Part shown: piece after piece, positions 35,420 through 45,213 of the stretch | How the letters are laid out: the number at the start of each line of letters is the position of its first letter | Position numbering within the stretch: the stretch's first letter is position 1 | Assembly (NCBI GenBank): GCA_023399035.1 | Contig: JAEWQX010000144.1 | Coordinates: forward strand, 1-64,000 | Source of the DNA: Bacillota bacterium | Lineage (GTDB): Bacteria > Bacillota > Clostridia > Clostridiales > Clostridiaceae | Direction: 5' to 3' | DNA length: 64,000 bases | Translations under genes and position numbers: made by a program | The notes under the pieces: generated by a model | Databases searched by the model: none | The model's input: only the letters and a program-made list of their open reading frames with translations | What the model was told of the DNA's origin: nothing

Positions 35420-35610
35420 AAATTACTTTAACATAATTTATTTTAAGACTAATTTCCTCAGTTTAAAATTTAATATTTTGTAATATTAAATTTCTTATTT
35501 TATTTAAGTAATTATCACATCAAGTAATCTTTAAAAATTTTCCAAAAAGTAATGTCAGATAAAATTTTATAGATACGAATTTAAAATCTTTAAATTTTGG
35601 AGGTGCAGGT

Positions 35611-37179
35611 TTGACTAAACAAGATTATGAAAGCATGACCTTAAACAAATTAAAGGAAATTGCAAAAGAATTAGGAATAAAGAATATATCTAAATATAAA
35701 AAGAATGAATTAATAGAAGAAATTATAAATGTTTCTCCAAATTCGATAAATAAGGATGGGGTAATTCTTAGAGAAAATATTGCTCCTAAAATGTCTGAGA
35801 ATAATCAGAAATCGGATTCGGGATCTACAAGTTATAAAAATTTTTCAGAAGGTTCAAGAACATATAATAACAATGAAATAAGAAGAGATAATAGCAATGA
35901 AGGTTTCAAAAATAAGACTGATGAAAAGAATATAAGAAGAAATTATAGTGATAATCAATCAATAAATAGCAGTACTGCTAATAATATGAGAAATGAAGAA
36001 AGTATGTTAGAGAGAACTGAAAAAAAAGAAGTTTTAAGAGAAATGATTAATGAATCAAATAGTGCTAAAGGGATATTAGAAATATTAGAAAATAATAATT
36101 TTGGTTTCTTAAGATGCAAAAATTATCTAACAAGCAGCGAGGATATCTATGTTTCTCCATCACAAATAAGAAGGTTCAATTTGAGAACTGGAGATGAAGT
36201 TGAAGGCAAGATAAGAGAAGCTAAAGAAGGCGAAAAATTTAAAGCTTTACTATTTGTCCAAAAGGTAAATGGTGAATCACCAGAAAAGGCTATTGGAAGA
36301 AAATCTTTTGAAACATTAACACCAATATATCCAACTGAAAGATTAAAGCTTGAAACTCAGAACAGCAATGATTTATCTTCAAGATTAATGGATATAATAT
36401 GTCCTTTAGGTAAAGGACAGAGAGGTATTATAGTTGCACCACCTAAAGCAGGTAAAACAACATTATTAAAGAAGGTAGCTCAAAATATAGTAAGAAATTA
36501 TCCTGACATAAAGCTTATAGTGCTTCTTATAGATGAAAGACCAGAAGAAGTTACTGATATGATGAGATCTATTAATGGAGATGTGGTTTATTCAACTTTT
36601 GATGAAGAACCACAAAACCATGCAAAAGTTGCTCAGATGGTTTTAGAAAGAGCTAAGAGAATGGTAGAGCAAGGTAAAGATGTAGTTATACTTATGGATA
36701 GTATAACTAGACTATCAAGAGCATACAACTTAACAATAACACCTACAGGAAGAACTTTATCAGGAGGACTTGATCCAGGAGCACTAATAATGCCTAAGAA
36801 GTTCTTTGGAGCAGCAAGAAACATTGAAGAAGGTGGAAGTCTTACTATTCTTGCAACAGCTCTTGTTGAAACAGGATCAAGGATGGATGATATGATTTTT
36901 GAAGAATTCAAGGGTACAGGAAATATGGAAGTACACTTAGATAGAAGACTTCAGGAAAGAAGAATTTTCCCAGCTATAGATGTATATAAATCAGGTACTA
37001 GAAAAGAGGATTTATTATTATCTAAAGAAGAGCTTGATGTGGCATTCTCAATCAGAAAAGTCATGTATAAAGACGGAAATGCAGATGATATTACAGAAAA
37101 CCTTATAAATATGCTTTCAAAAACTAAAAATAATGCAGAATTTATTGAAACTTTTCAGAAGAGCAATACGAAAAAGTAA
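35611..37179 (+). CDS. rho: Transcription termination factor Rho with Asn/Ser-rich N-terminal insertion
   Basis: 522 aa. An N-terminal helix-bundle domain (about 1-45) is followed by an insertion (about 46-140) rich in Asn, Ser, Arg and Glu, then the cold-shock-like RNA-binding domain ([13 protein letters not shown], about 155-225) and the hexameric ATPase with Walker [11 protein letters not shown] (about 277-286) and [15 protein letters not shown]. The start is TTG 35611, with GGAGGTG 6 bases upstream. The insertion resembles that of C. botulinum Rho, reported to behave as a prion. Terminator at 37191. Confidence 0.96.
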   Translation: MTKQDYESMTLNKLKEIAKELGIKNISKYKKNELIEEIINVSPNSINKDGVILRENIAPKMSENNQKSDSGSTSYKNFSEGSRTYNNNEIRRDNSNEGFKNKTDEKNIRRNYSDNQSINSSTANNMRNEESMLERTEKKEVLREMINESNSAKGILEILENNNFGFLRCKNYLTSSEDIYVSPSQIRRFNLRTGDEVEGKIREAKEGEKFKALLFVQKVNGESPEKAIGRKSFETLTPIYPTERLKLETQNSNDLSSRLMDIICPLGKGQRGIIVAPPKAGKTTLLKKVAQNIVRNYPDIKLIVLLIDERPEEVTDMMRSINGDVVYSTFDEEPQNHAKVAQMVLERAKRMVEQGKDVVILMDSITRLSRAYNLTITPTGRTLSGGLDPGALIMPKKFFGAARNIEEGGSLTILATALVETGSRMDDMIFEEFKGTGNMEVHLDRRLQERRIFPAIDVYKSGTRKEDLLLSKEELDVAFSIRKVMYKDGNADDITENLINMLSKTKNNAEFIETFQKSNTKK

Positions 37180-37190
37180 ATATAATTAAT

Positions 37191-37236
37191 AAAACTAAGG
37201 TGACTATATTCTTATTATTAGTCACCTTAGTTTTTA
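37191..37236 (+). terminator. Terminator between convergent rho and glycosyltransferase genes
   Basis: AAAACTAAGGTGACTA (37191-37206) pairs perfectly with TAGTCACCTTAGTTTT (37219-37234). The right arm includes the stop codon of the minus-strand gene. Suitable for both directions. Confidence 0.92.
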
Positions 37237-38348
37237 GATTCGTCTATTAAATTTTCTGCAATATCTACTATTTTTTCTAATGAATAAGTGGCTGCCAGAG
37301 ATTTTAATTTATCTTTTTTAACTGATAAGTACTCTGGATTATTTATTAAAAAATTTATTGTATCGTTAATTTTATTTAAATCTTCAATTAATATGGAATA
37401 ACCTTCGCTTGTTAAGAAATCTATATTTTCTTTTTCCTGACCAGGTATTGCAAATGGTATTATTAAAGGAATATTTTTTACTATAGATTCTGTTACAGTT
37501 AATCCGCCAGGTTTTGAAATAATCACGTCGCAGTAGTCCATTAAATAGGAAATGTCTTTTGTAAAACCTAATATGTGTAGCTTTTTATTAACAAATACAT
37601 TTTCATTACAATATTGAGTAAGTGTATTCTTTAAATTTGTATTTTTCCCACATACAACAGTAATCCTGAGTTTGTTTGGATTCTTTAATAATTCCTTTAA
37701 TACAGAAGAAATTTGATTTAATCCTAAGCTTCCGCTCATAAGCAGTAAATTGAAATAAGCTTTATCCTTTAATTCGGAAGCATTTGTTACTTCAGTATAG
37801 AATTTCTTACTGATTGGGATTCCTAAAGGATAAATTTTATCTGCATCAATATTTCTCTCTATAAGTGAATTTTTTGTATACATACTCCCTGTAATATATG
37901 CATCAACATATTTGCTTATATAAGTGTAGTGAGCCTTGAAGTCAGTTACAATCAATATATAAGGGATTCTTAATCCTTTTTTCTTTAATTCAGAAATAAT
38001 ACGCGTGCTTAATGCATGGGTAGCAACAATTATATCAGGGTTGATTTCATCAATAAGCTTTGATACCTTTCTTCTTGAAAAACAAAAAGGAAAATTCAGT
38101 AAAACATTTATCATACTGCTGTCAGTCAATTTATAAAATGCACCATATGTTTTTGGAAATTTGGATGCCATGAGTTCATAACCCTTTACAATTATATCAT
38201 TAAGAAATTTACTATTATTTTTTAAAAAATCATGTTTTACTATTTCATATCCTCTGCTTTGAAATGATTCTGCAACAGATGAAGCAGCCTGGTTATGACC
38301 TTGTCCAGTTGATATTGTTAAGATTAAAACCTTTTTCACGAATTTCAC
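37227..38348 (-). CDS. Diacylglycerol glycosyltransferase, MGDG-synthase/UgtP type
   Basis: 373 aa. GT28-like protein with the N-terminal LTISTGQGHNQAA, typical of monogalactosyldiacylglycerol synthase and UgtP, and a C-terminal nucleotide-sugar lobe with VIISKPGGLTVTESI. It transfers a hexose from UDP-sugar to diacylglycerol at the inner membrane face, giving membrane glycolipids and possible lipoteichoic-acid anchors, to which the LtaS-like enzyme at 4797-6674 could add. Whether it adds glucose or galactose, once or repeatedly, cannot be read from the sequence. Situated between rho and rpmE on the opposite strand. Confidence 0.87.
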   Translation of the reverse strand: MKFVKKVLILTISTGQGHNQAASSVAESFQSRGYEIVKHDFLKNNSKFLNDIIVKGYELMASKFPKTYGAFYKLTDSSMINVLLNFPFCFSRRKVSKLIDEINPDIIVATHALSTRIISELKKKGLRIPYILIVTDFKAHYTYISKYVDAYITGSMYTKNSLIERNIDADKIYPLGIPISKKFYTEVTNASELKDKAYFNLLLMSGSLGLNQISSVLKELLKNPNKLRITVVCGKNTNLKNTLTQYCNENVFVNKKLHILGFTKDISYLMDYCDVIISKPGGLTVTESIVKNIPLIIPFAIPGQEKENIDFLTSEGYSILIEDLNKINDTINFLINNPEYLSVKKDKLKSLAATYSLEKIVDIAENLIDESKN

Positions 38349-38512
38349 TCATTTCCAATATGTTCTAATTAGTTAGTTATTATAATTATAATACATTTAA
38401 AAAATAAAAGTGTTAAATTTAAATTACAATTAACACTTATTATTATTAAATATTACTATTATTTCCAATTGAACAAAAAATATTATTAATTGTTATATAA
38501 TTATTAATATTT

Positions 38513-38545
38513 TAAGAAAAAAAGAGAAAGACAATGTCTTTCTCT
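38513..38545 (-). terminator. Terminator of rpmE (minus strand)
   Basis: AGAGAAAGACA (38523-38533) and TGTCTTTCTCT (38535-38545) form the stem; read on the minus strand it is followed by TTTTTTTCTT. Confidence 0.9.
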
Positions 38546-38552
38546 AAATTTC

Positions 38553-38762
38553 CTATTTGTTGCTAAGACCGAATCTCTTGTTGAATTTATCAACTCTTCC
38601 GCCAACGTCAACGATTTTTTGCTTACCAGTGAAGAATGGGTGGCATTTAGAGCATATTTCAACTTTAAGTTCTTCTTTAACAGAACCAGTAGTGAAAGTG
38701 TTTCCACATGCACACTTAACCACAGCATCGTGATGGTATTCTGGATGTATGCCTTCTCTCAT
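38553..38762 (-). CDS. rpmE: Ribosomal protein L31, zinc-binding form
   Basis: 69 aa. The four Cys of the zinc-binding (C+) type are present: CAC near residue 16 and CSKC near residue 37, with [20 protein letters not shown] typical of L31. Part of the 50S central protuberance; a zinc-independent paralogue may exist elsewhere. Read from a strong sigma-A promoter at 38817-38845. Ribosome site GAGGTG precedes the ATG. Position between rho and tdk matches the Bacillus order, though on the opposite strand. Confidence 0.96.
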   Translation of the reverse strand: MREGIHPEYHHDAVVKCACGNTFTTGSVKEELKVEICSKCHPFFTGKQKIVDVGGRVDKFNKRFGLSNK

Positions 38763-38816
38763 TATTTTTCACCTCTTTCAGTTAATAAATATTATTGAAT
38801 AATCAATAACTACTTG

Positions 38817-38845
38817 ATTATATCATAGGGTAATTTGAGCGTCAA
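38817..38845 (-). promoter_or_regulatory. Sigma-A promoter of rpmE
   Basis: Minus-strand TTGACG (38845-38840), 17-base spacer, TATAAT (38822-38817), with TGA just before the -10 (extended form). Confidence 0.85.
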
Positions 38846-39047
38846 TAAATTTGTAGTTTTAAGTATATTGAAAAAAATGAATTATATGTAATAGTGTCGT
38901 TATATAAAAAATAATAGTATTAATATGATATAATTTATTAATAAACATATTGTACATATATATTGGTTATGCATATAAATATCTTTTTATGGCAGGTGTT
39001 AAATGATATAATCGATTATGATAAAGTAAAAGGAGATACAGATACAG

Positions 39048-39635
39048 ATGAGTAAATTATATTTTAGATATGGTGCAATGAATTCTGGAAAATCAACACA
39101 TTTAATGCAGGTTGCACATAACTATGAAGAACGAGGGATGAAGGTACTTATTGTAAAGCCAAAGGTTGATACAAAAGGCGGAGATACGCTTGTTTCTAGA
39201 CTCGGAGTTAACAGACATGTAGATTTATTAGTTTCTGAAGAAGCAAATTTATTTTCAATAATTGATAAATATTTAAAAGAAGGAAGAAGAATAGACTGTA
39301 TATTAGTAGATGAAGTCCAGTTTATGAAAGCTAATCAGATAGATGAGCTTTTTGAAATTGCAGTTAAAATTGATATTCCTATAATCTGCTATGGACTTAG
39401 AACAGACTTCAAGAGGGATGGATTTGAAGGAAGTACAAGACTTCTTTTATTAGCTCATAGTATAGAAGAAATGAAAACTATATGCGCATGTGGAAGAAAA
39501 GCTGTATTTAATGGAAGAAAAATTAATGGTAAATTTGTATTTGAAGGGGAACAGATTGCCATAGATGAACAAAATAATGTTGAATATGAATCATTATGTG
39601 GACACTGCTATTACAAATACAAAGAAAATTTATAA
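39048..39635 (+). CDS. tdk: Thymidine kinase
   Basis: 195 aa, standard for type II thymidine kinases. P-loop GAMNSGKST (about residues 8-16), the DEVQFM Walker B segment (about 88-93) and a zinc lasso with CACGRKA and CGHCYYKY. It phosphorylates thymidine for dTTP salvage in the cytoplasm. AAAGGAGATA precedes ATG 39048. The next gene begins 21 bases after the stop, so tdk and the yqhQ-prmC fusion are likely co-transcribed. Confidence 0.96.
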   Translation: MSKLYFRYGAMNSGKSTHLMQVAHNYEERGMKVLIVKPKVDTKGGDTLVSRLGVNRHVDLLVSEEANLFSIIDKYLKEGRRIDCILVDEVQFMKANQIDELFEIAVKIDIPIICYGLRTDFKRDGFEGSTRLLLLAHSIEEMKTICACGRKAVFNGRKINGKFVFEGEQIAIDEQNNVEYESLCGHCYYKYKENL

Positions 39636-39656
39636 GAGAGTAAGTGATGTATATAA

Positions 39657-41414
39657 ATGAAAAGGCGTGATGTGGGAGGTCAGGCTGTTATCGAGGGCGT
39701 TATGATGAGGGGAAGCAAAAGCCTTGCAACAGCTGTGAGAACTCCAAAGGGAAATATAGAGATAGATTATAAGGACAATAGATCAGTAACTAAAAAACAT
39801 CCTATATTAAATATTCCATTTATAAGAGGTTTTTTTGTTCTCATAGAATCTATGAAAGTTGGAATGGAGTCATTGAATTATTCAGCATCTTTTTTGGATG
39901 ATGAGGAAGAAGAACCAACTAAATTTGAATTGTGGCTGGAAAAGAAATTAGGCAAAAAAGCAAATGATGTAATAATAGGATTTACAATGATTGTATCCTT
40001 TATTTTTTCAATAGGATTATTTGTAGCTCTGCCTACAGGAGTTGCATCTGTATTTAAAAATATGGGAGCATCTCATGTTGTATTAAATTTAATAGAAGCA
40101 TTTATAAGAATAGGAATACTAATATTATATATGTATGTTATCAGCAAGATGAAGGATATATATAGATTATTTCAATATCATGGTGCAGAACATAAAACAA
40201 TATTCTGCTATGAAGCAATGGAAGAACTTACTGTTGAAAATGTAAGAAAGCAACCTAGACTGCATCCTAGATGTGGAACAAACTTTATGTTTTTAATAAT
40301 GTTTGTCAGTATAATTATTTTTTCATGTACTGGATGGGGTGGAATAGTTGAGAGACTGGTACTTAGAATTGTTCTTATACCAGTTGTTACAGGAATCAGT
40401 TATGAACTTATAAAGTGGCTTGGGAAAAATGATGGAAAGCTTGCTAGAATAATAGCTTATCCTGGTTTGAAACTGCAGCTTTTAACAACAAAGGAACCCG
40501 ATGATTCTCAGATAGAAGTTGCAATTGCATCATTAAAAGCAGCGGAGGGAATTGAAGATTTGGATAAAACAATAGAGGAATTAATTAATACAGGAACAAA
40601 AACATTAAAAGATAGTGGTATAGATACAGCAAGGCTGGATTCAGAATTACTACTTGGAAATGTTATTGATAAAGAAAGACTATATCTTATTACCCACAAG
40701 GAAGAAACAGTATCAAAAGAACAATGTGCTAAGTTTTTTGATATGATTGAAAAAAGAAGAAAGAAAATGCCAGTAAAATATATATTAAATAAATGTGAAT
40801 TTATGGGCATAGATCTTCACGTAGAAGAAGGTGTACTTATTCCAAGAGATGATACTGAATTGCTTGTAGATGAGGTGTTAAAAAATATTAAAGAAGATTC
40901 AGAAATGCAGGTGTGTGATTTATGTTGTGGCTCTGGAGCAATAGGCATATCGCTTGCATATTTAAGAAAAAATATTAAAGTAGATGTGTTAGATTATTAT
41001 CCGATTCCAGAAAAGGTTACATTAATAAATATAAAGAAGCATAATCTACAGGACAGAGTATCTTTCATAAAGAGTGATCTGCTACAAGTTCCTATAGGAA
41101 ATTCGAAGAAGTACGATATTATAGTTTCAAATCCTCCATATATTGAAGAGGAAGAAATAGGAAAGCTTATGGATGATGTTCAGAAATATGAACCTCATAC
41201 TGCATTGAGCGGAGGAACTGACGGCTTAGATTTCTATAGAAAGATAGTAAATCAAAGCAGTGAAGTTTTAAATGAAAATGGAATATTAGCATTTGAAATA
41301 GGATATAATCAAGGTGAAGCAGTAAAATCATTAATGGAAGAAAATAATTTTAAAGATGTAAATGTAATTAAGGATTTTGCAAGTCTTGACAGAATAGTAA
41401 TTGGACATTTATAA
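39657..41414 (+). CDS. prmC: Fusion of YqhQ (DUF1385) membrane protein and PrmC release-factor methyltransferase
   Basis: 585 aa, a continuous frame. Residues 1-290 are a DUF1385/YqhQ protein: MKRRDVGGQAVIEGVMMRG, three to four membrane helices, and the HGAEHKTIFCYE signature. Residues about 300-585 are a complete PrmC: N-terminal helical domain, SAM motif DLCCGSGAIG (about 421-430) and catalytic NPPY (about 492-495). PrmC methylates the Gln of the GGQ motif in release factors; prfA follows. YqhQ has no firm function. The fusion would tether PrmC to the membrane, or be cleaved. Start ATG 39657 has only a weak ribosome site. Confidence 0.92.
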   Translation: MKRRDVGGQAVIEGVMMRGSKSLATAVRTPKGNIEIDYKDNRSVTKKHPILNIPFIRGFFVLIESMKVGMESLNYSASFLDDEEEEPTKFELWLEKKLGKKANDVIIGFTMIVSFIFSIGLFVALPTGVASVFKNMGASHVVLNLIEAFIRIGILILYMYVISKMKDIYRLFQYHGAEHKTIFCYEAMEELTVENVRKQPRLHPRCGTNFMFLIMFVSIIIFSCTGWGGIVERLVLRIVLIPVVTGISYELIKWLGKNDGKLARIIAYPGLKLQLLTTKEPDDSQIEVAIASLKAAEGIEDLDKTIEELINTGTKTLKDSGIDTARLDSELLLGNVIDKERLYLITHKEETVSKEQCAKFFDMIEKRRKKMPVKYILNKCEFMGIDLHVEEGVLIPRDDTELLVDEVLKNIKEDSEMQVCDLCCGSGAIGISLAYLRKNIKVDVLDYYPIPEKVTLINIKKHNLQDRVSFIKSDLLQVPIGNSKKYDIIVSNPPYIEEEEIGKLMDDVQKYEPHTALSGGTDGLDFYRKIVNQSSEVLNENGILAFEIGYNQGEAVKSLMEENNFKDVNVIKDFASLDRIVIGHL

Positions 41415-41573
41415 GGTGGAGTGGAAAACATTAAATTTAATAATAGAGTGTTCTCCATTAATTTAGTTCAAATTTTAATTAGATAAATTCAATGAACTAT
41501 AAACATATTCATATTGATGTGGTAAAATATGTGTAGATTATTGTTTAAATAGCGTTAGTTATTGTAGACTTAA

Positions 41574-41603
41574 TTGATTAAGTATCGAAATCTATGATAT
41601 AAT
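41574..41603 (+). promoter_or_regulatory. Sigma-A promoter of prfA
   Basis: TTGATT (41574-41579), 18-base spacer, TATAAT (41598-41603) with upstream TGA (extended -10). Confidence 0.7.
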
Positions 41604-41638
41604 ATAAAAATGCCAAAAATAAAGTACGGAGTGATTAC

Positions 41639-42721
41639 ATGTTATTAGATAAATTACAATTTATAGAAAATAAATATGACGAATTATCAGTTAAAATCAG
41701 TGATCCATCAATAATGCAGAACCAAAATGAATGGAGAAAGCTTTGCAAAGAGCATGCTGATTTAGAAATTATAGTAAATGCTTATAAAGAATATAAGAAA
41801 GTAACTGAAGACTTAGAAGCTAATAAGGAAATGTTAAGCGAAGAAAGTGATAAAGAAATGAGAGAAATGCTTAATGAAGAAATTTCAGAGCTTACTAAAA
41901 GAGAAGAAGAATTAGAAAATCATATTCAGATTTTATTATTACCTAAGGACCCTAATGATGATAAGAACGTATTTGTTGAAATCAGAGGTGGTGCTGGTGG
42001 TGAAGAAGCAGCATTATTTGCTTATAACTTATTTAGAATGTACACAAGATATGCTGAAACTCAAAGATGGTCAGTAGAAATAATGAGTTTAAATGAAACA
42101 GATCTTGGTGGATTCAAAGAAGTTGTATTTATGATCAAAGGTAATGGAGCATATTCTAAATTAAAATATGAAAGTGGAGTTCACAGAGTACAAAGAGTTC
42201 CAGATACTGAATCAAGTGGAAGAATCCATACATCAACAGCTACTGTAGCAGTTTTACCAGAAGTTGATGATGTTGAAATCGAAATTAATGATAAAGATTT
42301 AAGAATAGATGTATTTAGAGCATCAGGTAACGGTGGACAATGCGTTAATACTACAGACTCAGCGGTTAGAATTACTCACTTACCAACTGGTCTTGTAGTT
42401 TCATGTCAAGATGAAAAATCACAGTTAAAAAATAAAGAAAAGGCTATGAAAGTATTAAAGTCAAGACTTTATGAACAGGCTGAAAGAGAAAGAGCAGAAG
42501 GAATAGCTGAAGATAGAAAGAGTCAGGTTGGTACTGGGGATAGAAGTGAAAGAATAAGAACTTACAACTATCCACAAGGAAGAGTTACTGATCACAGAAT
42601 AGGATTAACTTTATATAAATTAGAAACATTTTTAAGTGGAGACATTGATGAAATGATCAATGCGTTGATTACAGCAGATCAGGCTGAAAAAATGAAAGCA
42701 ATGGGAAAAACACAAGTATAA
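41639..42721 (+). CDS. prfA: Peptide chain release factor 1
   Basis: 360 aa. The GGQ motif is at residues 232-234 (SGNGGQCVN), and the stop-codon reading segment and C-terminal [13 protein letters not shown] are typical of RF1. It releases peptides at UAA and UAG. Its Gln is expected to be methylated by the PrmC part of the upstream fusion. GGAG lies 8 bases before ATG 41639 and an own promoter is present, so expression is partly independent of the fusion gene. Confidence 0.97.
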   Translation: MLLDKLQFIENKYDELSVKISDPSIMQNQNEWRKLCKEHADLEIIVNAYKEYKKVTEDLEANKEMLSEESDKEMREMLNEEISELTKREEELENHIQILLLPKDPNDDKNVFVEIRGGAGGEEAALFAYNLFRMYTRYAETQRWSVEIMSLNETDLGGFKEVVFMIKGNGAYSKLKYESGVHRVQRVPDTESSGRIHTSTATVAVLPEVDDVEIEINDKDLRIDVFRASGNGGQCVNTTDSAVRITHLPTGLVVSCQDEKSQLKNKEKAMKVLKSRLYEQAERERAEGIAEDRKSQVGTGDRSERIRTYNYPQGRVTDHRIGLTLYKLETFLSGDIDEMINALITADQAEKMKAMGKTQV

Positions 42722-42735
42722 TAATTACTTAAATT

Positions 42736-42815
42736 AGGGATTGTATCATAATTAGTTTGAGGAAATTTATTTTAATATATTTTCTTTAATTATATTTTGA
42801 GACAGTCCCTTTAAT
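42736..42815 (+). terminator. Long hairpin after prfA, probable terminator
   Basis: AGGGATTGT (42736-42744) pairs with ACAGTCCCT (42802-42810, one G-U), enclosing a further AT-rich stem, then TTAAT. Terminator quality is moderate. Confidence 0.55.
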
Positions 42816-42836
42816 AAAGTAATTGGGGGAATGGGA

Positions 42837-43424
42837 ATGGATATATATACAGCTATAAAGAAAGAGAGATTTCATTTAAAAATATTTTTTATTAACATGT
42901 TAATAATTTCAATCATTCTTCCTATAGCAGTTGTATTAACAAATTTAACTACAATATTTTACTTATGCTATTTGGGTTCGATTGAATTTTTAATAGTAAT
43001 ATCTGTAATAATAAGACTGAACCATTACAGAGTTATATATAGATGTTCTAATAATAAGTTAGTTTTTAAGACAGGAATTTTTACAAAACAAAACTTGATA
43101 ATTTGCGATAAAGTTGCATTGGTACATACTAATAAATCAGATTATGATCTTGAAATAGTAATGATAACAAGCGTTAAATTTAAAAATAGGGCACTTAGAC
43201 AGGTTGATAAGAATTTTCTAAAGAGATATTCTAAGATTGAAAAAGAATATAATTATATAACTAAATTGAATCCAGATAAGGAATATTATTTTCAGGTAAT
43301 AAGAAGAGGCGGACTAAAGAAATATTTATTATTAGATTTAATATATAAGAATTGTGTTAAAGCGATATACACTGAAGAAAGTATTCAAAATATAAAAATA
43401 GCTAGAGGTCAGACTATAGTTTAA
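42837..43424 (+). CDS. Membrane protein of unknown function, two helices plus PH-like domain
   Basis: 195 aa; family not firmly recognised. Two membrane helices (about residues 14-35 and 42-62) are followed by a basic beta-rich cytoplasmic part (VIYRCSNNKLVFKTGIFTKQ and onward) that resembles a bacterial PH-type domain. ATG 42837 has GGGGGA six bases upstream; ATG 42831 lies too close to it. Located between prfA and the Sua5-like gene, whose TTG follows after 18 bases, so it may be co-transcribed with it. Confidence 0.72.
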   Translation: MDIYTAIKKERFHLKIFFINMLIISIILPIAVVLTNLTTIFYLCYLGSIEFLIVISVIIRLNHYRVIYRCSNNKLVFKTGIFTKQNLIICDKVALVHTNKSDYDLEIVMITSVKFKNRALRQVDKNFLKRYSKIEKEYNYITKLNPDKEYYFQVIRRGGLKKYLLLDLIYKNCVKAIYTEESIQNIKIARGQTIV

Positions 43425-43442
43425 TAGAAGGAAGGTAAAATA

Positions 43443-44492
43443 TTGGATACAAAAGTTAGCAAAATTAAAAATGTAGCTGAGGAAGAATATAAGATAGAAG
43501 AAGCTGCAAAGATTATAAAAGAAGGCGGAATTGTTGCATTTCCTACGGAAACAGTTTATGGACTTGGAGCAGATGCCCTTAATGAAGAAGCAGTAAAAAA
43601 AATATTTATTGCAAAGGGAAGACCACAGGATAATCCTCTTATTGTTCATGTAGCATCAAAGGATATTAGTCATTATGTACAGGAAGTTCCTGAAATAGCA
43701 GGAGAATTGATGGATAGATTCTGGCCAGGTCCTCTTACTATAATATTAAAGAAGAAAGACATAATACCTTATGTTACAAGTGCTAATCTTGATTCAATAG
43801 GGATGAGAATGCCAGATAATGAAATTGCAAGAAAACTTATTGATTTATCAGGAACAGTAATAGCAGCACCTTCAGCAAATATAAGCGGAAGACCGAGTCC
43901 TACTGATATCGAAAGATGTGTTGAGGATCTTGAAGGAAGAGTTGACTGTATTATAGGAGGATGCCATAGTGAAATTGGAGTTGAATCTACTATAGTAGAC
44001 TGTACAGTAAATCCTCCGATTGTTTTAAGACCTGGTGGAATAACATTAGAAATGTTAAAAGAAATAGATTCAAGAATAGAAATTGATAAGGCTATTATGC
44101 AAAAACCAAGTGAAAACCTAAAGCCTAAAGCACCTGGAATGAAGTATAGACATTATGCACCAAAAGCAAAAGTTACAATAATTTCGGGAAATAGAAAAAA
44201 TACTGTTGCAAAAATAAAAGAAATGGTAAACTATAATATAGAAAAACAAAAAAAAGTATGTATACTGACTGTTGAGGAAAATGAAAAGGAGTATGATGAA
44301 GGTATTAAAATCGTACTAGGAAGTCTTTCAGACTTATCAACAGTTGCTAAAAATTTATTTGAAGCTTTAAGAAAATGCGATGATTTAAATGCGGATTTAA
44401 TTTTAGCAGAGGCATATGAAGAAAAAGGTGTCGGGGTTGCTATAATGAACAGACTTAATAAGGCAGCTGGCTTTGACATCATTAATGTTTAA
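43443..44492 (+). CDS. L-threonylcarbamoyladenylate synthase, Sua5/YwlC type
   Basis: 349 aa. A YrdC domain (about 1-205: GGIVAFPTETVYGLGADALN, KGRPQDNPLIVH, PSANISGRPSPT) is joined to a C-terminal Sua5 domain (about 235-349) by a linker with APGMKYRHYAPKA. It makes threonylcarbamoyl-AMP from threonine, bicarbonate and ATP, the first step of t6A tRNA modification, finished by TsaD (encoded at 10478). The start is TTG 43443 after AAGGAAGG. In Bacillus ywlC lies near prfA, rpiB and upp, matching this order. Confidence 0.94.
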   Translation: MDTKVSKIKNVAEEEYKIEEAAKIIKEGGIVAFPTETVYGLGADALNEEAVKKIFIAKGRPQDNPLIVHVASKDISHYVQEVPEIAGELMDRFWPGPLTIILKKKDIIPYVTSANLDSIGMRMPDNEIARKLIDLSGTVIAAPSANISGRPSPTDIERCVEDLEGRVDCIIGGCHSEIGVESTIVDCTVNPPIVLRPGGITLEMLKEIDSRIEIDKAIMQKPSENLKPKAPGMKYRHYAPKAKVTIISGNRKNTVAKIKEMVNYNIEKQKKVCILTVEENEKEYDEGIKIVLGSLSDLSTVAKNLFEALRKCDDLNADLILAEAYEEKGVGVAIMNRLNKAAGFDIINV

Positions 44493-44512
44493 ATTTTAGG
44501 AGGATCTTTATT

Positions 44513-44962
44513 ATGAAAATTGCAATAGGTTGCGATCATGGCGGATTTGAATTAAAAAATGAAATTATCAAGTATTTAGAAAGTGAAAACTACGAAGTAA
44601 AAGATTTTGGAACATATTCAACAGACTCTTGTGACTATCCAGATATAGCACAGCCTGTAGCAGAAGCAGTAGCAGCAAAAGAATTTGATTTTGGTATATT
44701 AATATGTGGAACAGGTATAGGAATTGGAATAGCTGCAAATAAAGTACCAGGAATAAGAGCAGCTTTATGTTCAGATACATTTAGTGCACATGCAACTAGA
44801 GAACATAATAATGCAAACATATTAACTATGGGTCAGAGAGTTGTAGGAACAGGTCTTGCACTAGAAATAGTTAAGACATTTTTAAATGCAGAATTTGAAG
44901 GTGACAGACACCTTAAGAGAATAGATAAAATTACAGCTATAGAAAAGAAATACAGCAAATAA
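44513..44962 (+). CDS. rpiB: Ribose-5-phosphate isomerase B
   Basis: 149 aa. GCDHGGFELKNEI at the start, the active-site CGTGIGIGIAANK and the C-terminal MGQRVVG segment are diagnostic of RpiB. It interconverts ribose-5-phosphate and ribulose-5-phosphate in the pentose phosphate pathway. AGGAGG precedes ATG 44513, 20 bases after the Sua5-like gene, so both are probably one transcript. A repeat-like element follows at 44970. Confidence 0.96.
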   Translation: MKIAIGCDHGGFELKNEIIKYLESENYEVKDFGTYSTDSCDYPDIAQPVAEAVAAKEFDFGILICGTGIGIGIAANKVPGIRAALCSDTFSAHATREHNNANILTMGQRVVGTGLALEIVKTFLNAEFEGDRHLKRIDKITAIEKKYSK

Positions 44963-44969
44963 TATAATT

Positions 44970-45107
44970 CAGTTGAGAGTTGAAAATGGAAAAATTGAAA
45001 GTTAAGGTTGAAATCTCTGAGAGATTTCTTAAAAATATTATAATTAAAGATATTCCGAAGGAATATCAACCGAAACTATAAACTATCAATTATCAATTCT
45101 CAATTGG
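44970..45107. repeat. Structured, terminally inverted repeat-like element, about 138 bp
   Basis: Ends: CAGTTGAGAGTTG (44970-44982) and CAATTCTCAATTG (45094-45106) are inverted copies with two transitions that stay paired as G-U in RNA. Inside are two perfect 8-bp hairpins, GAAATCTC/GAGATTTC (45010-45028) and GATATTCC/GGAATATC (45049-45067), each with a 3-base loop. The layout is like a miniature mobile or repeated element of clostridia. Only one copy lies in this window, so repetition is unproven. Confidence 0.55.
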
Positions 45108-45213
45108 AAAAGGTAGCCTTTAACAAAATAAATATATTACATATCCAAGTAATTTATTTATTATTTAAATAATAATATAAATAATAGAATATACAAATTT
45201 GGAGGAATTAAAC

